Assembly: GCA_942491735.1 (NCBI GenBank)
Contig: CALOCN010000008.1
Coordinates: 124,001-188,000, forward strand
Reading direction: 5' to 3'
Length of the DNA: 64,000 nt
Source: CALOCN01 sp942491735
GTDB taxonomy: Bacteria; Eisenbacteria; RBG-16-71-46; JABDJR01
Position numbers and translations under genes: made by a program. Numbering within the stretch: position 1 is the first letter of the stretch; each line of letters begins with the position of its first letter. The notes beneath the pieces were generated by a model. That model saw only the letters and a program-made list of their open reading frames with translations, had not been told where the DNA came from and did no database searches. This document shows positions 28,185-36,906 of the stretch, one piece after another.

Positions 28185-28304
28185 GAGGGAAGGTATTGTA
28201 TCCGAGAACCACGAACCGATGGTGCCTGTAGTGTGTTGCAGGGAAAGGATTTCCGTGTCGGCGCACGGACAAAGTGTGGGCCGATCATGCCAAAGAGGAA
28301 TTGG

Positions 28305-29318
28305 ATGTCATCGCAGAAACCCCGCGTCGCCTTGCTCAACTGGGCACGCTTGAACTTCGACCAGCGTCTGAACCACACGCAGCTCGATGCGTTCACATCG
28401 GTCACTTCGTTCCGCGCAACGGAACCACTCCAGTTCGTGGAACACGCAGGGAGCAACCGTATTCTGGTCTCCAAGGAACTGGAGATGGGGCGGGACATCA
28501 TTCAGGGCCTCCCCGCGCAGGTTGAGATGATCTGCGAGGCCGGAACGGGTTTCGACAACATCGACACCAACGCGGCGCGCGCGCGCGGCATGGTGGTGTG
28601 CAACGTACCCGGATACAGCACCGAGTCCGTGGCACAACTCACCCTGGGCTTCATCCTGGCCCTGAGCACCGGCATGCATCGCGTCTCCCGCAGCGTGGCA
28701 ACGGGTGACCGCAAGGACTTCGATTTGGCCCCGCGGCCCATGCACTCCGAGACTCTCGGCAAGACACTGGGCGTCATCGGCGGCGGAACCATTGGTGGGC
28801 GTGTGGTCCAGCTAGCGCGGGCATTCGGTATGGAAGTAAGGGTCACCAGCAGGAACCCGCGTCGCTATGACGACAAACACATCACGTGGGTTCCCGTGAC
28901 GGACCTCGACCGGTTCCTCGAGGAGTGTGACTTCGTCACCTTGCATTGCCCCCTCAGCGATGAGACCCGCCACCTGATCAATCGGAAGCGCCTGGGCCGC
29001 ATGCGCAAGACCGCATTCCTGATCAACACCGCCCGGGGGGAGCTCGTTGAACCTGAAGCCCTCAACGAAGCCCTGCGCACCGAACAGATCGCCGGCGCCG
29101 CCCTCGATGTCCAGGATCCGGAACCTCCACCCGCCGACAGCGTGCTCTGGACACTTCCCAACGTGATCCTCACGCCGCACATCGGCTGGAAATCCATCGA
29201 GGCGCGTGAGCGCCTCATGGACGTGGTCGCGGGTAACATCAAGGCGTACCTGGAGGGGTCACCCATCAATACCGTGGGCAACACGTGGCCCCGGAGCCCG
29301 GGAACGGGATCGGCCTAG
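28305..29318 (+). CDS. D-isomer-specific 2-hydroxyacid dehydrogenase family protein
   Basis: 337 aa from the ATG at 28305 (AGAGGA upstream; other in-frame starts lie at 28233 and 28287). The NAD-binding domain has LGVIGGGTIGGRVVQLARAFGMEVRV (GxGxxG variant GGGTIG). Catalytic residues are in the usual places: Arg in LINTARGELVEPEAL, Glu in ALDVQDPEPP and His in ILTPHIGWKSIEA. It reduces a 2-keto acid to the D-2-hydroxy acid or the reverse, with NAD(P)H; the substrate (glycerate, phosphoglycerate, lactate-like) cannot be told. Its TAG stop shares CTAG with the convergent metzincin gene. Confidence 0.9.
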   Translation: MSSQKPRVALLNWARLNFDQRLNHTQLDAFTSVTSFRATEPLQFVEHAGSNRILVSKELEMGRDIIQGLPAQVEMICEAGTGFDNIDTNAARARGMVVCNVPGYSTESVAQLTLGFILALSTGMHRVSRSVATGDRKDFDLAPRPMHSETLGKTLGVIGGGTIGGRVVQLARAFGMEVRVTSRNPRRYDDKHITWVPVTDLDRFLEECDFVTLHCPLSDETRHLINRKRLGRMRKTAFLINTARGELVEPEALNEALRTEQIAGAALDVQDPEPPPADSVLWTLPNVILTPHIGWKSIEARERLMDVVAGNIKAYLEGSPINTVGNTWPRSPGTGSA

Positions 29319-31927
29319 GGCCTACGTATCACTTTGCGTACCTGGGTAGAACCCGCTGCGGTGATCCGCAGGAAGTAGAGACCCGCGGCAGCCGAACCCT
29401 CGAGTCCGGTGCGTCCATCCCACTCGAGTATGTGGGAGCCGGCCGGCCACTCGGCTTGGACCAGGCTGCGCACCAGGCGGCCGCGTGCGTCGAACACCTC
29501 CGCACGCACGAAGCCTGCTCCGGGTAGGTCAAGCTGGACCCGGGTCACTCCGGCAAACGGATTGGGCCATGCGGCGCCCACCCGGACCACCAACGGCGGG
29601 GTTTGCCCCCCCGGATCGGGCGGTGGGTCCCCGATCGAGTCCCCCGCGCAACCCGCGAACAGCACCGACAGGTTCGCGAGATCCACCGTGCCGTTGAACA
29701 CCTCGTAGACCGTGGGGCCGGAGAGCGGCTGGCCGGCCTGGGACAGGTCGGTGGGGCCCGGATCCGTGACGCCTCGTCCGGGGGTTCGCCCGGCCACGCC
29801 GCTCACCGCATCCAGGGTCTTGTAGAGCACCTGGTGGGAGCCGTCGGGAAACAGGTCGATCCGAAACGTATTGCGATTCCCGCTGAGGAACTCGGGAACG
29901 TCTTCCCAGATTGCCGAAAACCGATCCTCGCCGTACTCGAAACTGATTCGCCCTCCCTCATTGGGCGCGAGGTCGCTCCAGAGACCGGCGATGCGGGGCG
30001 GCCCCTCGAGCAGCTTGGCCACCGACGGCACGAACTCGACGTCGGAGTTCGCGAAGGTCACATACCCGTTGGAGCTGATGAGAACCTGGGTGTAGACCGA
30101 GTCACAGAACGGATAGTCGAACGGCAACGGAACCAGGGCAAACGCGTCGTCCCCCAGGGGAAGGGCGATGGGGCCGGTGAGACTGTCGTCGGCACAGGGG
30201 GCAAAGGCCAGGGTCGTCCCGGACAGGTCGTTGTCGTTGGCCGAGAACAGTTCGTAGACGCTCCCCTGGGCGATTCCGATCGGCTCCGGGGCGTCGTCGA
30301 GATCGGTTTCTCCCGGATCCGGGGTCCCCCGCCCGGGGGATCGACCCACCAGGCCGTCCCGGGCATCGAGATCCCCGTAGGTCAGGGTGTAGCTGCCGTC
30401 CGGCTTCAGGCTGATGGAGAACGTGTTGCGGTTCTGGGTCAGGAACTCCGGCACGTTCTCGTAGGAGATCACGAACGCATCCCCCTCCGGCTCGGCCGAG
30501 ACCACGCCGCCGATCAGCGGGTTCAGGTCGTCCCAGAGCATGGCGATCCGGGGGCGCCAGGTGAGGAGTCCGATCACCGATTCCTCGAAGTCGTTGCGCC
30601 CGCCACCAAACGTGAGATACCCGTTGGACCCCACAAAGACCGTGGTGTACGACGTATCGCAGAACGGGAAGGCAAACGGCAGGGGGATCTCACGGGATCC
30701 ATCGTCCGGGAGCAGGATCTCGAAGTTGAAGATGATATCGGCGGTCTGCGTGGTGCCGGAATGCGGGGTGATCAGGGCCGCTTCGCAGGGATCGTCGATA
30801 TCCGTATCCTTGGACTCGTTCTCCGCGTTGTAGTACTCCTCCCGGCCCGGAAGCGGCAAGGCGGGCCGGGTGCTGAAACCGCCGGCCACGATGGCGTCCA
30901 CATAGACCACGTAGTCCGCACCGGGAGTGAGCCCGTTGAAGGTATACCGCCCATCCGGTCCGGTCAGGCCCTGGGTGAAGTCCCCGCTGAGGCCCGAAAT
31001 GCAATCCCCCCACGGATCCGCCACGTTCCGGGCAATCACATTGACCCCGGTGACCTGGCTCAGCCCGTCGCTCAGGTAGATGGTCCCGGTGATCGAGGCG
31101 CTGCTGTCGAGCCAGGCCGAGGTGGGATAGAGATTGGACAGCGACGCCACATCATCCAGGGCCTCGACGGTGGCCATCTCCACCCCCACGCTGTTGGCGG
31201 CCGGGTCGATGAACGGGTACATCGTCTCCTGGTCGGCGAAGGTGGGGCGCCCCCCGTAGGGGGGCACGCACCCGCTGGGACCCGGGGCATTACCGAAGAA
31301 CAGCACGGCACCATTGGTCTGGCTGTGGGCCAGGTTGATGGCATGGCCAAACTCGTGGGTGAATACCCCGGCGAAGCTGGCCCCGGCATACGGCTGAAGA
31401 TCTTCCGGGTCCACCGCGAGACCGTTGAGCACGGCCCAACTCTCGGTGATCACCTCGTCGGTGGCGAAGTCGGGGCTGGCGATCCCCAGCACCCCGGGTG
31501 GGGCGCCAAAGAACTTGGAAATGACGCTTCCGTCATGATCATAGATCACATGAATCCCGGGACCGTTCACCGCGTTGATCACCAGATCCGCGTTGTCGCC
31601 GTCGATATCGGGCAGCCCAATCGACGCAAAGTCCCCGGCGACCTCGGCCAGAAACGTGGCGGTGGGCACACCCGACCAGGCTTCCATGCCTCGCGCGGTC
31701 AACGTGTCGGCCTGTGTGCCGGGCAGCACCCCCAGGTCTCCGAGGTCGGTGAAGACCGGGATGGGACCCGGCCCGTAGGCAAACGGGGTGCGGGTCGAGG
31801 GGTCGTACAGAATCAGGGGGCCCCCGGCAAATGTCTGTGCCGCAAAGAGTAACGCAAGCAGCGTCACGAAGAGGCTCGCCGTCCTCGGCCTGCCTCGCAA
31901 GATGCCCGATTCTGCCTTCCTACTCAT
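29315..31927 (-). CDS. Secreted metzincin-like metalloprotease with duplicated beta domain and FlgD-like sorting tail
   Basis: 870 aa from the ATG at 31927. Signal peptide (about 15-34). Protease domain: HEFGHAINLAH (191-201), the metzincin HExxHxxxxxH zinc site with Asn in place of the usual Gly, and a Met-turn candidate M236 in ETMYPF. Residues about 275-345 look like a carboxypeptidase-regulatory-like beta fold. Two copies of a domain of about 170 residues follow (about 408-580 and 594-762; SNGYLTF/SNGYVTF, VPEFLTQNRNTF/VPEFLSGNRNTF, GRSPGRGTPDPG/GRTPGRGVTDPG). The end (785-870; WPNPFAG...AAGLYFLRI...RKVIRRP) is a FlgD-Ig-like, T9SS-type C-terminal domain. The ribosome-binding site is weak. 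Confidence 0.85.
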   Translation of the reverse strand: MSRKAESGILRGRPRTASLFVTLLALLFAAQTFAGGPLILYDPSTRTPFAYGPGPIPVFTDLGDLGVLPGTQADTLTARGMEAWSGVPTATFLAEVAGDFASIGLPDIDGDNADLVINAVNGPGIHVIYDHDGSVISKFFGAPPGVLGIASPDFATDEVITESWAVLNGLAVDPEDLQPYAGASFAGVFTHEFGHAINLAHSQTNGAVLFFGNAPGPSGCVPPYGGRPTFADQETMYPFIDPAANSVGVEMATVEALDDVASLSNLYPTSAWLDSSASITGTIYLSDGLSQVTGVNVIARNVADPWGDCISGLSGDFTQGLTGPDGRYTFNGLTPGADYVVYVDAIVAGGFSTRPALPLPGREEYYNAENESKDTDIDDPCEAALITPHSGTTQTADIIFNFEILLPDDGSREIPLPFAFPFCDTSYTTVFVGSNGYLTFGGGRNDFEESVIGLLTWRPRIAMLWDDLNPLIGGVVSAEPEGDAFVISYENVPEFLTQNRNTFSISLKPDGSYTLTYGDLDARDGLVGRSPGRGTPDPGETDLDDAPEPIGIAQGSVYELFSANDNDLSGTTLAFAPCADDSLTGPIALPLGDDAFALVPLPFDYPFCDSVYTQVLISSNGYVTFANSDVEFVPSVAKLLEGPPRIAGLWSDLAPNEGGRISFEYGEDRFSAIWEDVPEFLSGNRNTFRIDLFPDGSHQVLYKTLDAVSGVAGRTPGRGVTDPGPTDLSQAGQPLSGPTVYEVFNGTVDLANLSVLFAGCAGDSIGDPPPDPGGQTPPLVVRVGAAWPNPFAGVTRVQLDLPGAGFVRAEVFDARGRLVRSLVQAEWPAGSHILEWDGRTGLEGSAAAGLYFLRITAAGSTQVRKVIRRP

Positions 31928-31981
31928 GATGCTGGAGTATACTGAGGGATTCACGGTCCAGCCCGTTTTCCGGAGGTGGTC

Positions 31982-32446
31982 ATGCGACAGTTTCTGCTTC
32001 TTGTTTGTTGTGTGGTGGTGGCGACGGTTGCCATTTCCTGTGGCAACAGCACCGAACCACAATCCGATACGCCCAACGATCCTCTGAGCCAGAACGAGGC
32101 GCTCTGGAATGCGTCGGGCGGGGACTCCTACGTCCTGCGTTTTGCCCGCTCCTGCTTCTGTGACCCTCGGACCCTGGGACCGGTGGTGATCACGGTCGAG
32201 AACGGCGCCGTCACCGACATGGTCTACGAAAAGACCGGCGAGGCGGTCCCCGAAGACCTGCAGCCGCTGTTCAACCTGACCGTGGACGACCTGTTCAAGG
32301 TGATCCGGGACGCCATCGCCGACGAGGCGCATGTGCTTGAAGTCACCTACGACGGGGCGCTCGGGTTCCCGAAGTCGATCTTCATCGACCCCCGCGAGGA
32401 GTACGCGGACGACACGCTGGAGTACCAGGCCTACCTGCTCGACTAA
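31982..32446 (+). CDS. DUF6174-like lipoprotein
   Basis: 154 aa from the ATG at 31982 (GGAGG upstream; a GTG at 31976 is possible). Lipobox TVAISCGNS, then a small domain typical of DUF6174: YVLRFARSCFCDP, VVITVENGAVTDMVY, TVDDLFKVIRDAI, VTYDGALGFPKSIFIDP. The family's function is unknown. Only 54 bp separate it from the divergent metzincin gene. Confidence 0.75.
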   Translation: MRQFLLLVCCVVVATVAISCGNSTEPQSDTPNDPLSQNEALWNASGGDSYVLRFARSCFCDPRTLGPVVITVENGAVTDMVYEKTGEAVPEDLQPLFNLTVDDLFKVIRDAIADEAHVLEVTYDGALGFPKSIFIDPREEYADDTLEYQAYLLD

Positions 32447-32473
32447 CGGCACCGCGGTGACTATCCTTCACCC

Positions 32474-33040
32474 ATGGAATGGCTCACTCGCCCGTGGCCC
32501 TGGTATGTCGCGGGTCCCCTGATTGGACTCATGGTCCCCGCATTGCTGTGGCTGGGGAATCGCCAGTTCGGCGTCTCCAGCAACCTGCGTCATCTGTGCG
32601 CCGCGGTGGCTCCCGGTCGCGCCGCCTTCTTCCGCTACGACTGGCGTCACCAGGGTCTGTGGAACCTGCTCTTTCTTGCCGGCATCCTGACCGGGGGCGT
32701 GCTGGCCGGCTCCGTATTCTCCAACCCGGATCCGGTGGCGATCTCCGAAGCGACCCGGGCCGACCTCGGTGCCCTGGGAGTCCCGCAGGAACCGGGGCTT
32801 CACCCCACCTCCATCTACAACTGGCGCAACCTGGGCACGGTTCCCGGCGTCCTGCTCATGGTGCTGGGCGGTCTCCTGGTGGGGTTCGGCACCGCCTGGG
32901 CCGGCGGCTGCACCTCCGGTCACGGCATCATGGGTCTGGCCGACCTCCAGCTCCCGTCGTTGATTGCCGTGGTCGGGTTCTTCGTGGGCGGGCTGCTGGC
33001 CACGTTTGTCCTGTTGCCCCGCATCCTGGGCGGGTTCTGA
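32474..33040 (+). CDS. YeeE/YedE family sulfur-compound transporter, first half
   Basis: 188 aa, four to five membrane helices. The signature GGCTSGHGIMGLADLQLPS carries the conserved cysteine of the YeeE/YedE (PmpA-like) family, which moves thiosulfate or other sulfur compounds into the cell. The start overlaps no neighbour; the next gene begins one base after the stop. Two half-size proteins (this and the next) form the transporter, as in PmpA-PmpB pairs. Confidence 0.88.
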   Translation: MEWLTRPWPWYVAGPLIGLMVPALLWLGNRQFGVSSNLRHLCAAVAPGRAAFFRYDWRHQGLWNLLFLAGILTGGVLAGSVFSNPDPVAISEATRADLGALGVPQEPGLHPTSIYNWRNLGTVPGVLLMVLGGLLVGFGTAWAGGCTSGHGIMGLADLQLPSLIAVVGFFVGGLLATFVLLPRILGGF

Positions 33041-33041
33041 G

Positions 33042-33485
33042 ATGAGCAATCACACGCGCCTTGGCCTCCGCTTCGCCCTGGCCTACCTGGGAATCGGAGT
33101 GGTGTTCGGAGTCATCCTGGTCCGAGGCGAAGCGGTCTCCTGGTACCGGATCCAGGAGATGTTCCGGTTCCAGTCCTTCCACATGTACGGCGTTTTGTTC
33201 TCGGCCATCGCCGTCGCAGCGGTCTTTTTGCGTTTGATGAAGCGCACCGAGGTGCGCTCGCTGGAAGGAACGGTGGTGGCGGTTCCCCCCAAGACCCTGG
33301 GCCGTGGAACGCGGTACTGGGCGGGGGGCATCCTGTTCGGAATGGGCTGGGCGTTTACCGGAGCATGTCCGGGACCGCTTTTCGCTCTGGTGGGATCGGG
33401 GGTCGGGGTGCTGGTGGTGACCATCGCCTCGGCGGTGGTCGGAACGTGGATCTATGGGCACGTGAGGCCGAAGCTGCCGCACTAG
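33042..33485 (+). CDS. YeeE/YedE family sulfur-compound transporter, second half
   Basis: 147 aa from the ATG at 33042. Helices (LRFALAYLGIGVVFGVILV; SAIAVAAVFLRLMK; LVGSGVGVLVVTIASAVVGTWIYG) and the motif FTGACPGPLFALVGSG, the Cys-Pro-Gly signature of the PmpB-like half. Works with the preceding half-transporter. No rhodanese or TusA gene, common partners of this pair, is adjacent. Confidence 0.88.
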   Translation: MSNHTRLGLRFALAYLGIGVVFGVILVRGEAVSWYRIQEMFRFQSFHMYGVLFSAIAVAAVFLRLMKRTEVRSLEGTVVAVPPKTLGRGTRYWAGGILFGMGWAFTGACPGPLFALVGSGVGVLVVTIASAVVGTWIYGHVRPKLPH

Positions 33486-33501
33486 GAAGCGGAGCGGCGC
33501 C

Positions 33502-35556
33502 CTAGCTCCAAGCCCAACGCATGTAGCGCGCCGAGGCGGTGGCGGCGTCGATCCTGGGGGCAATCTCTTCTGTCTCAAGTCTTTGCAGACGCTCCTGGCT
33601 CCCCCGCGTCCGCATCTGGATCCGCAGGTCGCGCAGACCGGGTCGGATCTGCTCCCGCATCTGCACCCGAATCCGGTCGACCTGGGGGCGAACCACCTGG
33701 TCCATCTGGACTTCCAGGTGCCGCAGCTCCCGCTCCAGGCGGCTACGGATCCGCAACTGGGTCTGGGGATCGGTGGCGTGGCGGCTGATCTGGAGTTCCA
33801 GATCACGCTCCAGGGCCTGTACCCGCGGCTTGATCTGGGTATCGATACGGATCTCGAGGGAGCGGATCTGCTCGGTCCGGAACCGGCTCAAACGCTCGGT
33901 CAGGACCCGCAACTGGGGGGAAAACTGCGCGTCCAGTTCCTCCTCCAGGGCTTCGAGTTCGGGCTCCACGGTACGATCCCACTCTTCGACGAGCGACTCG
34001 AGTTCCGGCTCCACGAGCTGCTCCACGATCTGGGAGGCGCGGTCCAGAACCTGATCCAGGCGATCTTCCCAATCGCTCTCGGGTCGACGGGCATCGATGA
34101 CCACCCGCCGGGTCAGGGGCTCCGTCTGCTGCACGGGGCGCCGGTCCTCCCACACGATGAGGTGATCGGTTCCGGGAAGGTTGATGAGGTATGTCTTGTG
34201 ATCGTCCGTGGCCAATGCGACCGGGGCCTGCGCCGTGGTGACCAGGAACTCCGAGTCCGAGACCCGGTGCCCGGGGGCCGCGGTGAAGTAGTTGTTGGCC
34301 GGCTGGAGAAGGTGGAGTTCGATGGGCTCGTAGGCCTGCCGATTCGCATGGATCTCGTCGACCGCCTCGTGCAGCTCCGCGACTGCGCTCACCGTTTCCA
34401 CGGTCCGGACCTGGGACCACGGCGTTACACCGGGAGCAAAGGCCAGCACCATGGCGACCAGGGAGACCGTGGCCACCGCGCGCAGTGCCCAATGCGCCCG
34501 GGGAGTGCCTTGGCGGGGCGAGAGCAACCGCTCCACCCGTCGCACCAGCGGGGACCCGCCCTGGGTCATGGCCGGCTTGGGCTGCGGACGAGGCCGGGGA
34601 CGCTGGGTCACCCAACCGGCGACCTCGGCCAGACACTTGGCAAGGGTGAGTCCGCGACCGGTGTGGTGGACCGCCCAATCGTCGCAGAGATACTCGGCCG
34701 CTTCCTGCATCCGACGACGGGCCATGCGGTTCAGCGGCTGGAAGAAGAAGACGCTCTCGATCACCCCGGTCCAGACCAACCAACCCGGATCGTTGCGTAC
34801 GAGGTGGGCCAGCTCATGGGCCAGCACGCTTTCCTGTTGTTCGGGGCTGAGGTCGGTGAGGACGCGTTCCGGAATGCAGATCTCGTGTCGGCCCACCGCG
34901 ACCGGGCCGGGAATGCGGTTGGACAGGGTGAGACGCACCGGTGCGGTAAAGCCGCTGCGACGACGCAGTCGCAGGAGAATGTCATCCAGGGTCGGGTCGC
35001 TTACCGGCTCACGAGCTCCCAGGAGACGCCGCAACCGCAGGCGTCGCCAGACCAGACGAGCCGAGGTCGCCAGGGCGCCGGTCAACCACACCGCGAGCAG
35101 GATCTGTACCCAGGGGAGGGCCGCCACGCTGTCCCGCGCTGCGGTGACCCGCTCACCGAACGTTGGCTGAGCCGGAAGGGGGGACGCCGAAGCGTGGCGT
35201 AGCATGGAGGCATCGCTTCCCAAAACCGGCGTGGACCAGGCGTTGGGAGAGGCGGCCTCGTGATGGGGCGCCGCGTGCAGGGTGGGTTCCAGCGCGGGGG
35301 CGACGGCCACGGACTCGGGGAGCGGGACGCTGCCCCCCAACGAACCCAAGCCAATGAGTGGCCACGCCGCGGTGAAGAACGCGCCAATCAGAGCGACCTT
35401 CCACACGGTGTCCTGAAGGGAAAGCGGAAGCCGGGTGTGGCGGGAGAGAAGCCAGGCCAAACCCAGGAAGACGGTGCTGTGGATCGCGTAGGTCAGCAAC
35501 CACGCGGCGACCGGACGAAGTAGGTGGGACAGTTCGAGGAGGCTAGCGGTCGGCAT
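33502..35556 (-). CDS. M56 family (BlaR1/MecR1-like) membrane metalloprotease without beta-lactam sensor
   Basis: 684 aa. N-terminal helices (about 18-38, 50-70 and 148-170) and a zinc motif HELAH (247-251) in SVLAHELAHLVRNDPG, with EAAEYLCDDWAV supplying the third ligand region. A helix (about 360-380) follows. The C-terminal third (about 495-680) is Arg/Glu/Gln-rich and helical, a long coiled coil, replacing the transpeptidase-like sensor of BlaR1. It overlaps the blaI-like gene by 14 bp. Probably cleaves the BlaI-like repressor in response to a signal that is not a beta-lactam; no beta-lactamase gene is nearby. Confidence 0.87.
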   Translation of the reverse strand: MPTASLLELSHLLRPVAAWLLTYAIHSTVFLGLAWLLSRHTRLPLSLQDTVWKVALIGAFFTAAWPLIGLGSLGGSVPLPESVAVAPALEPTLHAAPHHEAASPNAWSTPVLGSDASMLRHASASPLPAQPTFGERVTAARDSVAALPWVQILLAVWLTGALATSARLVWRRLRLRRLLGAREPVSDPTLDDILLRLRRRSGFTAPVRLTLSNRIPGPVAVGRHEICIPERVLTDLSPEQQESVLAHELAHLVRNDPGWLVWTGVIESVFFFQPLNRMARRRMQEAAEYLCDDWAVHHTGRGLTLAKCLAEVAGWVTQRPRPRPQPKPAMTQGGSPLVRRVERLLSPRQGTPRAHWALRAVATVSLVAMVLAFAPGVTPWSQVRTVETVSAVAELHEAVDEIHANRQAYEPIELHLLQPANNYFTAAPGHRVSDSEFLVTTAQAPVALATDDHKTYLINLPGTDHLIVWEDRRPVQQTEPLTRRVVIDARRPESDWEDRLDQVLDRASQIVEQLVEPELESLVEEWDRTVEPELEALEEELDAQFSPQLRVLTERLSRFRTEQIRSLEIRIDTQIKPRVQALERDLELQISRHATDPQTQLRIRSRLERELRHLEVQMDQVVRPQVDRIRVQMREQIRPGLRDLRIQMRTRGSQERLQRLETEEIAPRIDAATASARYMRWAWS

Positions 35557-35947
35557 CCGTGGGGCCCCCCGGCCGTTCCCTGGATTCGATCAGGGCTTTG
35601 ACGCGAGCCAGGTCCCCGGCGCTGATCTCGCGCTCGGTGAGGAGGTGGCTCAGCATTTCGCTGACGTCGCCTTCAAAGAGAAGGTCCGTGATCTCGCTGA
35701 CCATGGAATCGCGCACCTGCTGTTCGGTCACGAGGGCGCGGTAGACATACTGCCGGCCCTCCGTGCGGTGGGCGAGGAATCCCCGCTTCTCCAGACGGGA
35801 CAACACCGTGGCCACCGTGGTGGGAGCCAGCCCGCGTTGATCCAGGAGGTCGTGGTGCACTTCGGTCACCGTGGCCTCGTCGCGTTTCCACAACGCGCGC
35901 ATGATGGAGATCTGGAGATCGCTGAGTTTGTGGTCCTGGAGGTTCAT
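35543..35947 (-). CDS. BlaI/MecI/CopY-family repressor
   Basis: 134 aa from the ATG at 35947. Winged helix at the N-terminus: LSDLQISIMRALWKRDEATVTEVHHDLL, GLAPTTVATVLSRLEKRGFLAHRTEGRQYVYRAL, then the C-terminal dimerisation and cleavage region LLFEGDVSEMLSHLL. It represses its own operon with the M56 gene until cleaved. Two 6-4-6 inverted repeats of the BlaI type lie upstream (35990-36005 and 36325-36340). Confidence 0.92.
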   Translation of the reverse strand: MNLQDHKLSDLQISIMRALWKRDEATVTEVHHDLLDQRGLAPTTVATVLSRLEKRGFLAHRTEGRQYVYRALVTEQQVRDSMVSEITDLLFEGDVSEMLSHLLTEREISAGDLARVKALIESRERPGGPTDADR

Positions 35948-35989
35948 GGTCCTTGTCCTGGGGCAGGGTCGAGGGGTCGACGCTCTGAC

Positions 35990-36005
35990 TTTTACGCATG
36001 TAGTA
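35990..36005. promoter_or_regulatory. Proximal BlaI-type operator (imperfect)
   Basis: TTTTAC-GCAT-GTAGTA, a 6-4-6 inverted repeat with four of six positions symmetric, 43 bp upstream of the blaI-like start. Read on the minus strand it is TACTAC-ATGC-GTAAAA, close to the TACTAC-N4-GTAGTA form of known BlaI/MecI sites. Likely autoregulation. Confidence 0.55.
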
Positions 36006-36324
36006 GTCGGTTCGCCACCCCTAAATTCCCAGCCCGTGTCCAGTAGGACGCCGAAACGGCACTCAAGGTTGCAAATACGGGCCGCCGCGGAGAGGAACAA
36101 CCAACGATCCACCGAAACGGGAAGCCCACCCCGTTCCTCCTATGGGTCTCGCGTCCCCACGAGTCCCACGCGCATCCTCATTGCGAGCAGACGCGCCGGT
36201 TGTCCACACAGGTCTCAACGGCGGCCCATGCTCGGCTCCCAAACACACCCGTCTGACGTCGGAAACGGCTGAAACGTTCACGAAGTCCACTGGGACCGAG
36301 AAGAGGCAGCTTCTACAGGGATAG

Positions 36325-36340
36325 TACTACCTGCGTAGTA
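36325..36340. promoter_or_regulatory. Distal BlaI-type operator (perfect)
   Basis: TACTAC-CTGC-GTAGTA, a perfect 6-4-6 inverted repeat with the half-site of BlaI/MecI operators. On the minus strand a TACTAT that could serve as a -10 element overlaps its end. It is about 378 bp from the blaI-like start, so it may mark the true promoter with a long leader, or regulate something unannotated. Confidence 0.65.
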
Positions 36341-36395
36341 GAAAGGTTCCGAGAAAAAGGAGGGTGAGTCCTCTTTTCCTGCTAACTGCCTGTAA

Positions 36396-36800
36396 CTAAT
36401 CGTTTTGCAACAACTGGCCCAGCCGGCGGCGGATCTCGTCCCGCACCTCCCGAAACGACGCCAGAATCACCGCTTCATCCCCCTCCACCCCCGCCGGATC
36501 CGGCAACGGCCAGTGCAACCGCTCGGCCTTGCCCAGGAAAACCGGGCAGACTTCCTCGGCGCACAGGGTGATCACAAGGTCCACGGCGTCGGGATCGATC
36601 GTCTCCACCGACTTGGACTCGGCCCCCGAAATATCGATCCCCAACTCGGCCATGGCCTTGACCGCGTAGGGGTTCACGCGGCTCGGCTCGGATCCCGCGC
36701 TCTGGGCAGCAGCAAGGTCCCCGTGAAAGTGACGGGCCAACCCTTCGGCCATCTGACTTCTCGCCGAGTTCGCGACGCAGAGGAACAGGATTCGTTTCAT
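36396..36800 (-). CDS. arsC: Arsenate reductase/low-molecular-weight phosphatase-type protein
   Basis: 134 aa from the ATG at 36800 with AGGAGGG further upstream. The P-loop CVANSARSQMAEG (CX5R, Cys at residue 8) is that of low-molecular-weight phosphatases. Later cysteines in VITLCAEEVCPVF match the redox pair of thioredoxin-coupled ArsC, which reduces arsenate to arsenite. DP in LPDPAG supplies the catalytic Asp. No other ars gene adjoins it. A protein-tyrosine phosphatase role is the alternative, but the extra cysteines favour ArsC. Confidence 0.85.
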   Translation of the reverse strand: MKRILFLCVANSARSQMAEGLARHFHGDLAAAQSAGSEPSRVNPYAVKAMAELGIDISGAESKSVETIDPDAVDLVITLCAEEVCPVFLGKAERLHWPLPDPAGVEGDEAVILASFREVRDEIRRRLGQLLQND

Positions 36801-36828
36801 GGCCACAATTCTAGAGGACCCTCCTGGC

Positions 36829-36885
36829 AAAAAGAAAGCGACCCATCCTGGATCCCGCTGGGCGGTGCGGGAAAGACGGGTCGCT
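36829..36885 (-). terminator. Rho-independent terminator (minus strand) after the FHA gene
   Basis: On the minus strand AGCGACCC (36885-36878) and GGGTCGCT (36844-36837) form an 8-bp outer stem with an inner CCCGC/GCGGG stem, followed by a T-rich run (TTCTTTTT, complement of 36829-36836). It ends transcripts coming from the FHA gene and the structured region between. Confidence 0.75.
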
Positions 36886-36906
36886 TGCGTCGATGCAAAA
36901 GGTCCG

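Larger units (their letters stand above)
35948..36395. other. Long upstream region of the blaI-like operon
   Basis: 448 bp with no convincing gene between blaI and the end of arsC. It holds both BlaI-type boxes. A 75-codon minus-strand frame (36063-36290, GTG start) exists, but it has no ribosome-binding site and an Arg/Gly-rich composition, so I leave it uncalled. The AT-rich patch near 36341-36400 could hold a promoter read leftward. Confidence 0.5.

Noticed and set aside
36063..36290. 75-codon minus-strand frame just downstream of the distal BlaI-type operator
   Set aside because: GTG start without ribosome-binding site and no recognisable composition or domain; retained only as a note in the intergenic entry.
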